Source: Rhyacichthys aspro (Eukaryota; Chordata; Actinopteri; Gobiiformes; Rhyacichthyidae). From it: a stretch of 64,000 bases of DNA. Positions 1 to 13,742 of the stretch are shown one piece after another. Location: positions 6,651,773 to 6,715,772 of the forward strand of contig CM072160.1 in the NCBI GenBank assembly GCA_036850595.1, given 5' to 3'. The translations under genes were made by a program, and so were the position numbers. Below the pieces are notes generated by a model. It did no database searches and was not told where the DNA came from. It saw nothing but the letters and a program-made list of their open reading frames with translations. How positions within the stretch are numbered: the stretch's first letter is position 1; each line of letters begins with the position of its first letter.

Positions 1-763
1 ATGCAGGTGTAAACCAGATGATTTCAAAAGCCTCACAGTTACAAATACAGCACTTTTTTTTTCTTCTCTTGACAGACACACATGTAAAACAGGCAACAGT
101 GCACAGTTCAGGTTTCCTAGGCAACTCATTGTTATCACTTTGTCTCGGCAAAATATTTCTGCTCTCCATTAGGCTTTAATCAGATTGAAACTCAGGCTTT
201 ATGCTTTCCCTTTCCTACCCTCTCTGGGTGTGTAGCTGCTGCTTATGTAATGCTGTGTTATGTGGAGGGCAAGTCTGAACGTAACCCTTTAAAGTGTGGT
301 GAACATAAAAAACGGGGGATTATCCTGACAGATCACAATGTTGTTTAATTGAAAATGTAGGTCAATATTTGCGTCAATGCATGGTCTCATTCAGAACTTC
401 CCCAATCTTTCCTGTAAATAATGTGCGACAAAACTTTTTTATGTTTTTTTTTTTCTATTTTATATGTTTTCTTAGCTCTATAAACTCAGTTTGCACTAAT
501 TGTAGTTCCCATTACAAATTCACCAAACAAGCGAGATAGACATGCAAATTTAATATTTTGGTGAAACACAAGATTAGTTGTGTTCTGATACACTCCTGCC
601 CTCTTGTGGGTGTTTAGAGTAACTTTTGCAACATGATTTAATCCATTTGTCCATTTTTTTTGTCTTTTTCATTTTAATTTAAATATTTCATTCAATTTCA
701 ATTCCCATTAATTTTTGTTTTCTTCTCTGAAGTATAATCCTCCAAATTTCATTGTTATATCAG

Positions 764-3700
764 GGACGTGGAGGTAAGAAGTTTCACATAGAGCTCAAAG
801 AGATTATGGAGCGAGACCCACTTTCTCAGCTCTGTGAGAATGAGAAGGATTTGATCTGGACACTACGCTATGACTGCCGAGAGAATTTCCCTCAGTCGCT
901 GCCCAAGCTGCTACTTTCTGTGAAGTGGAGTAAACATGAGGACATGGCGCAGGTTAGCCAATTTTCTTCAAATACCTAATAGTGCTGCTATGTGAGACAA
1001 GGAGTTTTCTGTGATCATCCAAATGTTCAGTGTTTTTATTGTTTATTATTTTCAGTATTTTATATTGATTTATTTTACTTCATTTTTTAATCAAATAAGA
1101 TGCATTTATTTTTATTTATTTTCAAGCTCATTAAGTCGCATTGAGCTATACTAATAATGTTTGGTTGATGAAACGAATTGTACATGATCCCACTGTTTGT
1201 TTGTTTTTTTGTTTTGTTTTTTTGCTTAAGATAAATGTGTTAATTAGACCATAACACAGAGAATGATTTTTGAGAAGGTTTGGAGTAGTCTTTGCCCTGT
1301 TGGTAATAGTATTGCTTGTGTGTGTGTCACAGCTCCAGGCGCTGCTTCAGATCTGGCCCAAACTGAGTCCAAGAGATGCTCTAGAGCTGCTGGACTTTAA
1401 CTACCCTGACCAGTACGTCAGGGAATATGCTGTACGCTGTCTACGAGATATGAGGTATGTTCATTCAGCCGTGTGTGAGCAATAGGATTATTCCTATTAG
1501 TCATTTCATTCTCAGCTGTCACTTTTAAAATCCATTGATATTATCACCAGTACTTATCTAGTTAGAAAATTAAAAGTAAAACAAATTAACGTCCTTCCAT
1601 GCTTCTCTCTCTTCTGTCCAGTAATGAGGAGCTTTCACAGTACCTCTTACAGCTTGTGCAGGTGTTACGTTATGAACCCTACTATGACTGCGCCCTCACT
1701 CACTTCTTATTAGAGCGTGCCCAAGGAAACCGCAAGATCGGACACTTCTTATTTTGGCATTTAAGGTGTGCATGATCAGCCTAGTGTAAGGCAGTATTAC
1801 ACAGTAATCACTCTTGTTACTTTCCTCCTGTCATCATACATTCTGTCTACTGCTCTGTAGGTCGGAGATCCACATGCCTGCTGTTTCAGTCCAGTTTTCC
1901 CTCATTTTAGAAGCTTATTGTAGAGGCAGCATTCCTCATATTGAGGTTCTTAAAAAGCAGGTGGGTAATACAATATTATTTATGACATTGTGTTTTTCTC
2001 ACTGTTAACAATGAGAAAAACAAACATCATGTTATTTAATTGTTACTTTGGTTATTTACTTTACTGCATTATTTTGTTGTTGTTTGTTGCCTCATATATA
2101 CGCACACAAGAATAGTTCTTGCCCATTGTCAGCCCTGGGAGGGCAAATGTATTTTTAGCCTGTCATTGCCACACCAGTGTCACCATCCTGGCCTTTAACC
2201 TTTGCCCTCTGCAGAGTTTATTCTGACATTTAGCACAGGCTACTTCCCCCTACTTCCTCGTCAGCGTGACATATATCTGGCCACATCCTGTTTTGAAGTG
2301 TATATACATTGTGGGAGAGGTATCTGCTGACATTGTTACAGGACACTAAATACAATTTCAGTTTCTTTCCTGTTTCCGTTCAGTTGACGTACTAGAGACA
2401 ATTTATGATTTCAGTTTAAATAAAAGTTTGTCCCAAATCATATTATAGTTGGATTTTTTTGTTGGCTGAAAGTGCCCCTACTATGTATTAGTGTTTTAAT
2501 GAAGACCAAGGCCAGTGCATGATACAGAAATCATATTGAATTTGAAGATAGACGTTTTCCAGCATATCCAAACCATGATGTTCACAAATATTTTGACTTT
2601 GGGCTCAAGTATTCTGTAAATAATAATCCAAGTCCACAGAGTCATAACCAAGAACCTTAAAGTTGTGGTCTGCAGAGCATTCCTGATTACCAAAACACTA
2701 CTATTATTGTTATTGTTTGACAGGTGGAGGCCTTGAGTAAGCTGAAATCAGTCAATGAATTGATAAAGCTTGGAACCATCAAGAATGCTCGGAGCAAGAC
2801 AAAGGAGGCAATGTTAACCAAAGAGGCTATGATGACTTGTCTGAGGCAAAGTGGCTACTCGGAGACACTGTCCGACATACACTCCCCTTTAAACCCTAAT
2901 ATACTTCTGTCTGGTGTCAAGTAAGATAATAATGATTTCAATCTTTTTTTTTAACTTTTTTTCTTGTTTTTACTTTACCACATTATTTTTCTTATTGGCC
3001 AACAGTGTGGAAAAATGTCGGTACATGGATTCTAAAATGAAGCCGCTGTGGATTGTTTATAACAACAAGCTGCTGGATGGGGACACACTGGGCATCATCT
3101 TTAAAAATGGAGATGGTAAGATAAATACAATGGAAGACTATGTACATACCTTGCATTTAGGTGCCTTTTCTGTTTTTATGGCCCTGTAAACAATTTGCTG
3201 TAACATTTTTATTTCTAAGTACTTGTATCTTAGCTCTATTTGGCAATTATACAACAATTCCCTTTTAACTATATTATATTTATTTTATGAAAAATATGGA
3301 GAGAATTGATTGACTTCACTGTGTCACCAACACTTACTAATGTCTAGGGCTAACAGGAAGAGAAATATTAAAGAGAATATTGTGAATAAGAAAGTGCTGG
3401 TTCTCACTGTCTACTCAGCCAAAATACCAAAACGATTTCATAATTAAAATATTTTGTCTCTTACAGACCTAAGGCAAGACATGTTGACTCTGCAGATTTT
3501 AAGGTTGATGGATCTTCTTTGGAAGGAAGCCAGTCTTGATCTCAGGTATATCTTTGTGCATTTGGCTGACAAGCAGACTTTATTGGTTGTTGTTTTTTCT
3601 TGCTCTCTCTTCAGAGATTTAACTGAGAAGGGGAGACACATAATGATGGCATGCTAGTTCAACCTCCAACCCTTTTGCACCCAAGACTTCTGTACTATTG

Positions 3701-6700
3701 TAGTTACCCACACACATGCATGATGTGTATTACATCCTAATCAAAGCCATACTTTAGTAAATCCTGCACTGCCTTTGTGTTATGTCGACACATCTGGAGC
3801 CAAGCAGTGGAAGGGTTGTTTTGACACTGGAGCTACAGAGCAGTGGTTCAGATTACAAGGCCATGGGTTCAGTGTTTAAATGCAGTGATGCGGCACTTAA
3901 GACAAAGGAGAGAGTGTGACTCCTCACTGATGTCATGTTGTCTTGGTTTTCTACAGTTTTAAATCACTTGCATGACAGTTAAACTCAACATCCACTATCC
4001 CTGAAAAACATTTGGTTTTCATCAAACCTCTTTCATGCTATGTTTAGTATGCTGTGAAAGTCTATTTTAGGTAAGAGGAATTCAAATGTCACATTCTTGT
4101 GCATGTGCCATCTAGTGGAGAAATTTGAGATTGAACATGCAAAAAGAGCATATTTCATTTATTATGTTAGATCACCCCGTGTAAATAATGTTGTGGTCGA
4201 CCAATGGTAGAATGTCTAAAAATGGATGCACGACTTTAGGATATTGAGTGCTGTCTTAACATCAGTTTCAAATATCTTTCTTTATTATTCCACAGCATGA
4301 ATTTTAATAGACTAGAGCTTTTAGTTAGGGCTACCAAGCCTTCTGATTGTCAGCCTTTTTATCACTTTAAAGCTAAATATAATTCACTCTGTCTTTGTCA
4401 AAAACAAGCATTTTCTGTATCATTGCTAATATAGAACTTTTTTGCCTTTTTGTAGAATTGTTCCTTATGGTTGCCTAGCAACAGGTGATCGAGCAGGGCT
4501 CATTGAGGTAGTGTCCTCAGCTGACACAATCGCTAACATCCAGCTGACAAGTAGCAATGTCGCTGCAGCCGCTGCCTTCAACAAGGATGCTTTGCTCAAC
4601 TGGCTCAAAGAGAGAAACTCTGGGTATGGTACAAAATAAAATTTTGCAGACTGCAAAGTTGTTTTGCACAAAACTGTGACCTGCATCAATTGTGCTTTAC
4701 AGTGATGCACTTGATCGAGCCATCGAGGAGTTCACTCTGTCATGTGCAGGCTACTGTGTAGCCACGTATGTCCTGGGCATTGGAGACCGCCACAGTGACA
4801 ACATCATGGTCCGCAGCACAGGACAGGTTGGTCAAACAAAACCTCGCAGACACATGGAAAGAAATATCACATACTTATCTTTTTGTACTATATGTATGTG
4901 CGATAGTAATTATATCAGTTGTGTATTATTTTACCTTAAGGTAAAGGTTAAACCTGATTTTTGGTTTTGTCTTTAAGCTCTTCCACATAGACTTTGGGCA
5001 TATTTTGGGAAACTTCAAGTCCAAATTTGGCATCAAGAGGGAGCGGGTACCATTCATCCTGACACATGACTTCATCCACGTCATACAACAGGGCAAGACA
5101 GGCTACACAGAAAAATTTGGAAGGTTTGTTTAACTATTATCGGATTCCTCTCTGACAATTTTGGGATATTACTTTGCAACTTATTGACATTAGAAAATAA
5201 TTTATACAGTTCAACTGTTTAATTAAGAAAACCTGTAATGTCATTTAATATTGTTAATTCCTTGGTTGCATTAATGTAAATGTCAAGCCTGCAGACCACA
5301 AGTTGTGATGAATGGTCAGTGTCCATTTCTACCACAAGATGGCAGTGGATACTTAAAAACTGATTTGAACGCTCCATAAAGCTTTGTCTGTGGTATTGTC
5401 ATTACTAATGTGCAGTTCATACCTATACCACCACCCTTGTCTTATTGGAAAATAGTATTTAATTTTGTTATTATTATTGACAAATTTTCTGTTCTTTCAA
5501 ATTGATAACAAACTTAACAAACTTTATTCTTAAAGGGGAAATTCTCATTTTTTACTTACCCTTAGTCCTGCAAACTTATGCCACAAATAAAAATGATCAG
5601 AATGTTAATCCTTACATTTACATTTAATATATTGCTATGTAACTAAAGGCAGAAGGAGGAGGAACCAGATTGTGCAAATATTAAAGCTTAAACTGCAAGC
5701 TATCATCTTAACAAAAACCACTGTACTTTGATTTGCCGTCACATCTGTACACGTGGAGTGCCATGTGGCGCCGCAACAGTCGTAGTTGTTTACCAAGAGA
5801 TGAAAGATGGAACAAGCAGACTCATCATGTTCTGACAGAGGAAATACCCACAAAGTTGTTATTATGACCTACATATATTTGTGCCACAAGAGAGTAAACA
5901 AATGGAGACTTGTTTGTGTAGGTTAGTTAGGCCACTAAATGTGTTTTGAATTTGTCATCTTCTACCTGTAAATATCGTGTAGTATTTGAAAGGCATTTTG
6001 AAAGCTCAGCTGAAACGTTACCCTAAAATTGTTACTGGAAAGCTAAGTACAATTTTGTGCATTTTTATTATTCTTATTAAGTTAAAATAATACAACAATA
6101 GATTGGGCGCTATAGTGATATCTGAATATGTGGGTAAAGTGACAAACCTTTTACTAGGTACTTGTGTACACAATTCAACTACACTAAAATTTGAAAATCA
6201 ATGAAAAGAAATGCATAAGTTGTATAAAAAAAGTTAAAAAAAAAAAAAAAAAAAGCATAAACAAACATCATGTTTACTACGCGCTAAAATTTGATTGAAA
6301 AACTAAATGGTTCAGTTGAGGAGCCATCATGTCACAGCTTGTTGCATTTTCAGAACATCTTTTAATCACACCTACAGAACCAAAGAGTACAATGAGTCAT
6401 TTGACCTAAAACCCAGAGGAAATGTTTATGACCTGTTATGAATTGTCTGTGGGCAGCCTCATTTAGTAGTCACTGATGTGTTGGCATAATTTAAAAAGTT
6501 GTGGCACAGCAAGATCAATGATAGACCACATACCCCATATACAAAGCAGACCTGGTTCAATTCTCAACTTGGGCCATTAGTTCCTTGTCATTCCCACCCT
6601 TGCGCTTTTCATTTTATGTGAACATATTCCCCTGTTTATGTGAATTGTAGCATGGGATGTAAATAATAGGCATTTGCCACAGTAAAGAGATACTATTTAA

Positions 6701-7853
6701 AAATGTGAGGTTGGGAGGTAGACAGATTGGTATATTTCAATACCAGTTGAAATGAAAATACACAATGATAAAATAAATCAATTGTTGATGTGTTTGTTAG
6801 AGCGTGTGTAATGTCAGAGAACCATGTGGTCAGGCACGTCAGACTTGGTTAGTTGTATTCTTGATGCATTTGTGTATAAGTATTATTAAAATATGTGATT
6901 TTGGTTTTTTTGTTTGTTTTTTAAGCTTTCGCCAGTACTGCGAAGAGGCCTATCTTATTTTGAGGAAAAACGGAAACCTTTTCATCACGCTCTTTGCCCT
7001 CATGCTTACAGCTGGCCTGCCTGAACTCACCTCCGTCAAAGACATCCAGTATCTTAAGGTATAACCACAACCAAATGAAGTGTGCTCATTAGTCATTGTG
7101 AAAGACAACAATAAGTATGCTAGTGCCTCTGACTCTATCTGCACAAAGACCTGCTCAACAACAGTATTTGCTGCTGAGGTTTACTGAAACCACCACCGGC
7201 TTTTCATGCTACGCCTTAACTTTATGTTGTTTATACATCTTGGCTACCTATGAGTTCATTAAAAAAAATAACCTCTAGTCAGGAGGAGCATAACTTCTCT
7301 ATTTGCATAAACAACTCTATTTGTAGTAGCTAATATTGTTGCAGTGAAGGCCCCACTGACCAAAACCATCAATCAACACGATGGTACATGGGAGTAGATG
7401 CCAGGGAATTGTTCTACATTTCAAGCACCTGCAGTCTAATCCCACCTTAAATAACAATATCATAAACCATTACTTGCATAAACAAGGGAAGGCAGTCTTA
7501 TATATGATTTTAGCTAATGAAATTTGGAAATGAGCAATGTTCTACTTTGCATTGAAGTTTTTTATTCTATCCATCATGATTAAATTCACTCAAAATCCAG
7601 AGACCTCAATCTCCAAAAGCAATAAAAGACTAAGAAAAGGCAATGCAATATTAGTAGCTACAATTGATAATCATGTTGCTTTTGTTAACTTTGACCACCT
7701 TTTCTCTTCTTCCAGGACTCTCTGGCTCTGGGTAAAACAGATGAGGAAGCACTCAAGCAATTCCGGCAGAAGTTCGACGAGGCCCTGAGAGAAAGCTGGA
7801 CAACCAAAGTAAACTGGATGGCCCATAACGTGGCCAAAGACAACCGCTCGTAG
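764..7853 (+). CDS. pik3cb: PI3-kinase catalytic subunit p110-beta, 3' half (partial)
   Basis: Class IA PI3-kinase; it makes PIP3 from PI(4,5)P2 at the plasma membrane together with a p85 regulatory subunit. Twelve exons are visible: 764-952, 1333-1454, 1622-1765, 1861-1960, 2724-2920, 3006-3115, 3467-3545, 4456-4623, 4703-4826, 4978-5123, 6926-7058 and 7716-7853. They join in frame to the C-terminal 549 residues of a protein usually near 1070 residues. They cover the end of the C2 domain, the helical domain (from LQALLQIWPKL) and the full kinase domain: FKNGDDLRQDM with the ATP-binding region, the catalytic loop GIGDRHSDN, and the activation segment beginning DFGHILGNFKSK. The end, KVNWMAHNVAKDNRS, and the HILGNFKSKFGIKRER stretch fit the beta isoform better than delta from remembered paralogues. 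The 5' exons (adaptor-binding, Ras-binding) lie outside the window. An in-frame six-residue tandem duplication is present in exon 2724-2920. Confidence 0.94.
6233..6254 (+). repeat. Poly-A tract in pik3cb intron
   Basis: Nearly pure A run in the long intron between exons 4978-5123 and 6926-7058. No target-site duplication or upstream SINE-like body was recognised. Confidence 0.8.
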
Positions 7854-8679
7854 AGCAGCTATGACTCCCAAGATCGGGGTCAATGAAGCAATGGACACAG
7901 TAAAGCTGTATTTGTTGGCAAGACAAGGTGTGCCATTAAACAGAGTGACAGCCTATACAAGAAGGGAATCTCACAGAAGCAGATTTATCACTTTAAATTA
8001 TGATTACAGAGACTGTGCTTTTCCCCATTACTCTGCACCACTCTGGGATGTTGACTTCTTAAAATCCAAATTTGTGGTCTTCTGACATTTCTATGGAATC
8101 ATTATGGGTTAAGTTGTTGCAAGTTTTGCACAGGTACAACCACTGATGGAGCACACAGCCAAAGTCAAAGAAGTCAACCAACTTTGCCCACACTAAACCC
8201 TCAGAGATGGACTACTGCTGCACTTGTACAAAGCATAAAGGGTGTATATTGACTTTGTCAGATGGACTTGAAACTTAGTGTATAATAACTATAAAAGTGC
8301 ATATGGTTAAACCATTTATCCCAACTCCTGTCTGTGCCAAGTACAGAAGAGAAGTAATGTCTGGCCCTTTTAAGTGTTTTATTCCTGCTGCCTCAAATTT
8401 TGCCACAGAACTACAGTAAGATTGTATTTTTCTTTTGCCATTTAAGAGTGTATCATGAAACCCTATAAGTGCCAGGCTACTCCAATAGTTGGGGTGGTGG
8501 TGAAAGGGGACTGGTTACAGTAAGCGTTGACACAAGCCTTTTAATCCACATAAGTAATAATTAGTTTGGACCTCTGAACACTGTAATGTTGAGCAAGACA
8601 CTTAACAGTGCATATAAGTAATCTTTTAACTAAATGAATAGTTCACTGTTAGTTTCTTTTATTTTCATGGCAATATGCC

Positions 8680-8700
8680 TCTTTTTTTTTTTTTTTTTTA
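8680..8700 (+). repeat. Poly-T tract in pik3cb 3' UTR
   Basis: A run of about 19 T residues within the inferred pik3cb 3' UTR. It is simple sequence with no sign of a flanking mobile element. Confidence 0.8.
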
Positions 8701-9294
8701 TTAAATCGATCACAAAAGAGTATTGTGTGAGTTATCACTGCCCAAATAGTTTCCCTGATAGTCTTCAAAGATGTCAGCCTATTTAAACAGGATCTCGTGA
8801 GAAATCATAACACATTCATTAGGAAACAACTGATGCTTGTATTATCTTTCTTTCTAGGACCAAAAGAAAATGCAAATGTTTAATTATTTTATTGTTTATA
8901 CTGTATTTTTAATTATGTGTCAGAATGTGTCACATATTGCAAATATGTGCAGCTAAGTGTATGTTTTTTTACAGTTGGGTGTAGGTGGAGTTCAGGGCCT
9001 CGGTGGGTGTGATTTATTAGTAGAGATATTACTCTGCAGTGTAAAGCTACTTTGTTTTGACAAACGCTGCTCATACAGCATCTTTAAATATTGTGCAATA
9101 TCTGTCAACAAGTACACATACCATATCTTATATAAAACCTTGGGCCCACACCTATGCCTGTAATGTTTATTCTGTAGATTAATGTGAGATGAAACGGTAT
9201 TGACACCACTAGCCTTCAAAGTCTCGAACACTGGATATTGTCAAATGTACAGGCTTTTTAATGTTATGCTGGTTTATGTTTTCATAGAAGTTTT

Positions 9295-9300
9295 ATTAAA
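9295..9300 (+). terminator. pik3cb: Probable pik3cb polyadenylation signal (ATTAAA)
   Basis: ATTAAA, the common variant signal, followed within about 30 bases by a T/GT-rich stretch. It would give a 3' UTR of about 1.45 kb after the stop at 7853. No canonical AATAAA was noticed between the stop and this point. Confidence 0.45.
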
Positions 9301-11440
9301 GTTATTTTCCACTGCACTACATTTCTTTGTGTAGTCCTTTTTTAATTACCCATTCATTCAGGGTTGCAGCATGTATTTAGCCCCTTATTTATTGCTATAT
9401 TGTATATTCTTACATCATTTTGGGTTTAGAAGGACAGCAGAAAGTCAGCAGAAGTGTAAGATATCAGTTATGAATTTGTTATGAGTTCCTTGGAACAACA
9501 AAACAGCATTGGAAACAAGTTCTTAATTTAAAGCATCTTGTCCATAAAATATTTGTATATATTCTTTAAAAACTGAATTACACATCTAAATTTTAATGTG
9601 CACTTTCTGTGCACTGGAGCTCTTCTTTGACTTGACTGCGGATACGTTTTTCTTTTCAATGTTTATACTGAGTCAGAAATGTGTTTTTCACTCAGTGGGG
9701 CATGTTAACAGTCCCTTTACCTATCATCATTTATTGATTGTCTATTTCTTGTAACTGCAATCACTGCTCAGTGTGAATCATCAGCTGTGTATGTTGTTGA
9801 CTACAGTTACATAACACAATAACCTGGATGGAGGGTTGTTTATAATGGGAAGAAGTGCAGTGGCAGATATCCTGCAAGATAGATATAAACAAAAGGTACA
9901 TATGAGAAATGGTGCATATGTCTTATTCATGGATGTTAACAAGTTCTACATTTTAATGGATGGAAAATGTCTATAAAATATTGAAAATGTAATATTGGTC
10001 AGAGCATGATAATATGGTAGAAACCTGTTTCACCTCAGAATTGAAACAAGCAATTTCCTGACCTGATGTTACTTCAGACTCACTTTTTTCTTCTCTCACA
10101 ATAAAACAGGTGGTAGTTGCAGGACAAGGTTACAAAACATGGCTATATAATTTCACCTCCATAACAGCTTACAATATATTTGACTTTTGCATTGAACAGG
10201 AAGGTAGATACAGAATTATACTAGCTTCTGTCATCAATTTAGTTTAGTTGTAGTTGATATTGATTGATTATAGTTATTGTCATATTTATTTTTATGAAAT
10301 ACTATGGATACAAAGACGTCTCTTTCTTACCAAATGTTGATACCAAATGTATGTGGGTTAATGTGTACTATGTGTTTTGGATGTAGAGGATTTCTGGTTA
10401 GATAATCATCAACAATAAACTTAGCGGCAAGAGCCACCCACTTTATGACTCACCCGGTTTGGGAATTCCACCCACCTGCAGGGTCTCCCAATTTGCCACC
10501 ACCAACAGTCAGTGTCAGTGAGGTACAGTATGTGTGTGCGTGCATATACTTAAAACGAGGATGCAGGGACAAATAACCCATGAATCAATCTCCTCCTACA
10601 TTTATGCCCATATCTGAATGTCACCGCTCTCTTCAGGGAGGGCCTACTGGAGAGTGCTGGAAAAATTGCATTTGCTCAAAGCTAGAGGAAGTAATATTGT
10701 TATCACTTTTTTTTCATTTTCACAAGAACTGGAAGAGCGATACGATGTGAGAGACTTGGCGCAGGCACATTTGCTGACTGGACACTGAGACAGGTTGTTG
10801 TGTGCCACTTCAATGTCTATGTGGGCGTGTGTTATTACGAGAGCCAAAACTGAGATTTCTCCCATGTGGAAGTTCCTGGCTTGTGGTTGTGGTGGCTACC
10901 ACGTCAATATGTGATAAAACAGCTCTCCAGTCTGTCTCCACTCTCATGGTACCAGCTAATGAGCAAACCTTGCACACACCAATTCCATTCATCCTCACCA
11001 CCTAATGAATAATAACCTAGAATAGACAGAGGATGTTAACTCTCACACCTCAGAGGAGTGGTGATGCAAGCAAGTGGGGGGAATTTTTAGCAATTTAATA
11101 GCAATATCCTGCATGCTCTGTCCTGTGGTAAAAGATCATTAGAAATCACAATGCAAACTATGTTCTATAAAATAATGTTTTGTCTTATCATGTCCTGTAG
11201 AACTGCCCAGCATGGTCACTGTTACCCTTGCATGGTAAAAGGCAACCATCTTTTGTGCAAAATACGTGACGCACTGACGAGCTACATTATACAATAACAA
11301 TGGCACAAACTTTTTAGTTACAATTTCTGAGTCTTCATTTTAGTAGTAGTCAGATGTGTGTGCTTATGCTTATCGAAACAACACAACTACAACCAAAAGA
11401 CATTTTAAATGTAACTCTGGGACAATCGCTGTTTGATGTA
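9301..11440. other. Intergenic, pik3cb to per2
   Basis: About 2.1 kb with no coding region I can support; the small open frames here lack codon-like composition and splice context. It holds one exact D-box octamer (TTACATAA, 9807-9814), about 1.8 kb upstream of the per2 core promoter. A G/C-richer block near 10430-10520, containing TGACTCA, may be regulatory. Confidence 0.6.
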
Positions 11441-11461
11441 TTTATAAGTTTATATTTGCAT

Positions 11462-11600
11462 TTATGTAAGTTTACCATTTGATACCTTGTTTTGAATGTC
11501 TCGTAGTCGTAACTACCTCCGTCTCATGCCGCATCAAACACACAACATGGGATTCCACGTGCAGTGGCTGACTTGTTTATATAAAACGACGGACAGCGCT
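11462..11600 (+). promoter_or_regulatory. per2: per2 promoter: D-box, E-box and TATA-like element
   Basis: A perfect D-box TTATGTAA lies at 11462-11469, a perfect E-box CACGTG at 11556-11561, and a TATA-like TATATAAA at 11578-11585. CCAAT motifs follow near 11607 and 11666. Zebrafish per2 is known to be induced by light through a promoter module combining D- and E-boxes, and CLOCK-BMAL binds CACGTG. The same combination here, just upstream of the G/C-rich first exon, is therefore a good candidate for the light and clock input. The transcription start itself is inferred, not seen. Confidence 0.65.
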
Positions 11601-11699
11601 GAAGGCCAATCAGATTTCGTTATTGCGATGCCGTCATCCTTTCCATGGAAACCTGTAGCTTTAAACCAATCAGAGGATAGTATAGGCGGTGTCTGAATT

Positions 11700-11909
11700 G
11701 AGGTCGCGCGCTAGGTTCTCTGATTCGCTGAAAGACCGGAGCCGGAGTGAGCCGGGGAGGAACCGCTGGCTACTGTGTCAACCCGTCTGAAGCACGTCTC
11801 CATTGAGGAATAGTGGATGTTTTAACTCAGTGTTTTTCTCCGTGGACGGCGTTCGTTTTGCTTGATTCAACGGACGTACAGATAATTCATTTTTGTCGCG
11901 ACAACACAG
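11700..11909 (+). other. per2: per2 noncoding first exon (5' UTR), start approximate
   Basis: A G/C-richer stretch ends in a good splice donor (ACACAG then GTGAGT at 11910). It joins to the acceptor at 14573, just before the coding exon. It holds a tiny upstream reading frame (ATG at 11817, stop two codons later). The 5' boundary depends on the true start site and could lie anywhere from about 11605 to 11720. Confidence 0.5.
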
Positions 11910-13742
11910 GTGAGTTTTTCTCTTTTCACACCGTAGCTCTAGAAAGAACAATTAAAGAAGCGCAAAAAATAAGTTGCATAACAAAATCCAATCTGCGCAT
12001 GCGCCAACATTCTGCTTGCTCTACTTTTTGTACTTTTATCATAAAAAATAGGCGCTTCGTAACATTTCGTTTCATCGTCAAGATGGAAAAAGTGTTAATT
12101 CATCTACTGTGGTACAGTCGTTGTCGATACGTGGCTGTTTTTTGCCTGTTTTTGATGATATGGTGACTTTTACATAACTGTGTCAGTGTACCGTGCTGTG
12201 GATTGCAGGTCAACGTGTGTGTGGATTTTGAATAGCAGGTCAATGGGGGAAGGGATGCTCCTCTTTTTTACCAAAATATTACACCTGTAGTTTCTTAATT
12301 TTCGTATTGTATTGTATAATATCGTGTATATAACATTGTTTTAAATATTCTCGGAAATTTTGACCAGCGGATTTTCTCGCTGGAAAGCCCTATAAAGCTG
12401 TGGCAGTGCCTCAGAAAGCTGTGGAGTCATATTTCTCTTAGTATTACGAAATCAGTTATTTATTTTATTACATTTGCAAATCTGTTTTTATTTCCTTTGT
12501 ATACGAAAGAATGTTAAGCCCCTTGAACTAAATAGGCTGTATCGTTGGGATTATTAAGATATATCCTTCTCCACAGTCATATACTAAACTACACCAGTAC
12601 CTGGCATTTTAGAGTCTAAATGAAGAAATTATTACATTGTTATTAAATACAGTTCGGTCTAGTGCCCAAGCTTTTTGAAGACACAATGTTAATAGTCTAT
12701 AGCCACAGGACAAAATATGCGTTTAGGTGTTCCTGCTCTCGCGATAACTTAGTACAATTATGTCATTTTTTGAGAATTTTAGAACAGCTCAAATAACAGG
12801 AAGGAAGCCCCCTGTCTAGTTGCTTATTACTAAAGGCTACAAAAACAACCAACAATCCAATAGTTGCAGAAGGATGTGTGTCGTTACTTAATGAGTCAAA
12901 CACAATCATTTTCCTAAAGCAGGAACTGCAGTATGCGACAAGTGAACGCATGTGGTTTTATGAAAGAAGGCTACTCTCGGCTTCCTTGTGCCGCTGCGCT
13001 GAAGCCAAATCCATGTGACTGGAGCAGCGTTGTATAATGCCTGAGATCTGTGCTAGTGTGCTGGGTGTGTTTCTGCTCAAAAGGGGCTGAGAAGGCAATA
13101 GAATGGGGTGTTTACCGACATTATGTCACACTTTTATGCTTGCGCTCACGTACCTTGAGAATATTTTTGGGGGTAATTCACCATATGTGTAACACAATAG
13201 TGTCTGGAAGGCCATATTACTTTCATATTTAGTAGTCATTGTTTTATTATCATATTTTGTGTTCTTGATGTTAGCAACTAAACTTCAGTATTAATATGGC
13301 ATTGATAAAGTGTTGATACTATACAGTACTTTCAATGCTATTACTAAATAGTATCTTTGTACTTTTTCTGTACTTTTTAATTTGTGTTATGATTTATTGT
13401 CATATGGCTGTGTTTCATAAGCCTAAGAAATGGCATATATTTTTAGTTTTCTTTAGTAAATAATATCTTAGGGGGGCTCTTTCTCTGTTTATTATTGCAG
13501 CCATCTCTGGATTGGTTGACATTTTTCTAACCTGTTGAAGCGGCTTACTCCGCTCTGATTGGCTATGCATTTCAGCCAATAGCAAGTCCTCACTGAGCTG
13601 CTTTGCACTGTGAAGTCTAGTCCTCAGAGCAGGTCATTTTCAAAGGTGGCAGTGGGCGTTTGGGTGGTTGGAAAGTAAGGTTCAAGTAGTTTTTAGGTTT
13701 CTGTAGATTTTCACACACTTAAACTGAACTCGAGACTTACAG

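Noticed and set aside
764..7853. Calling the kinase pik3cd because the paralogue per3 lies near PIK3CD in human
   Set aside because: Activation-loop and C-terminal sequences fit p110-beta better, and the clock gene is per2, so the 1p36 comparison does not apply.
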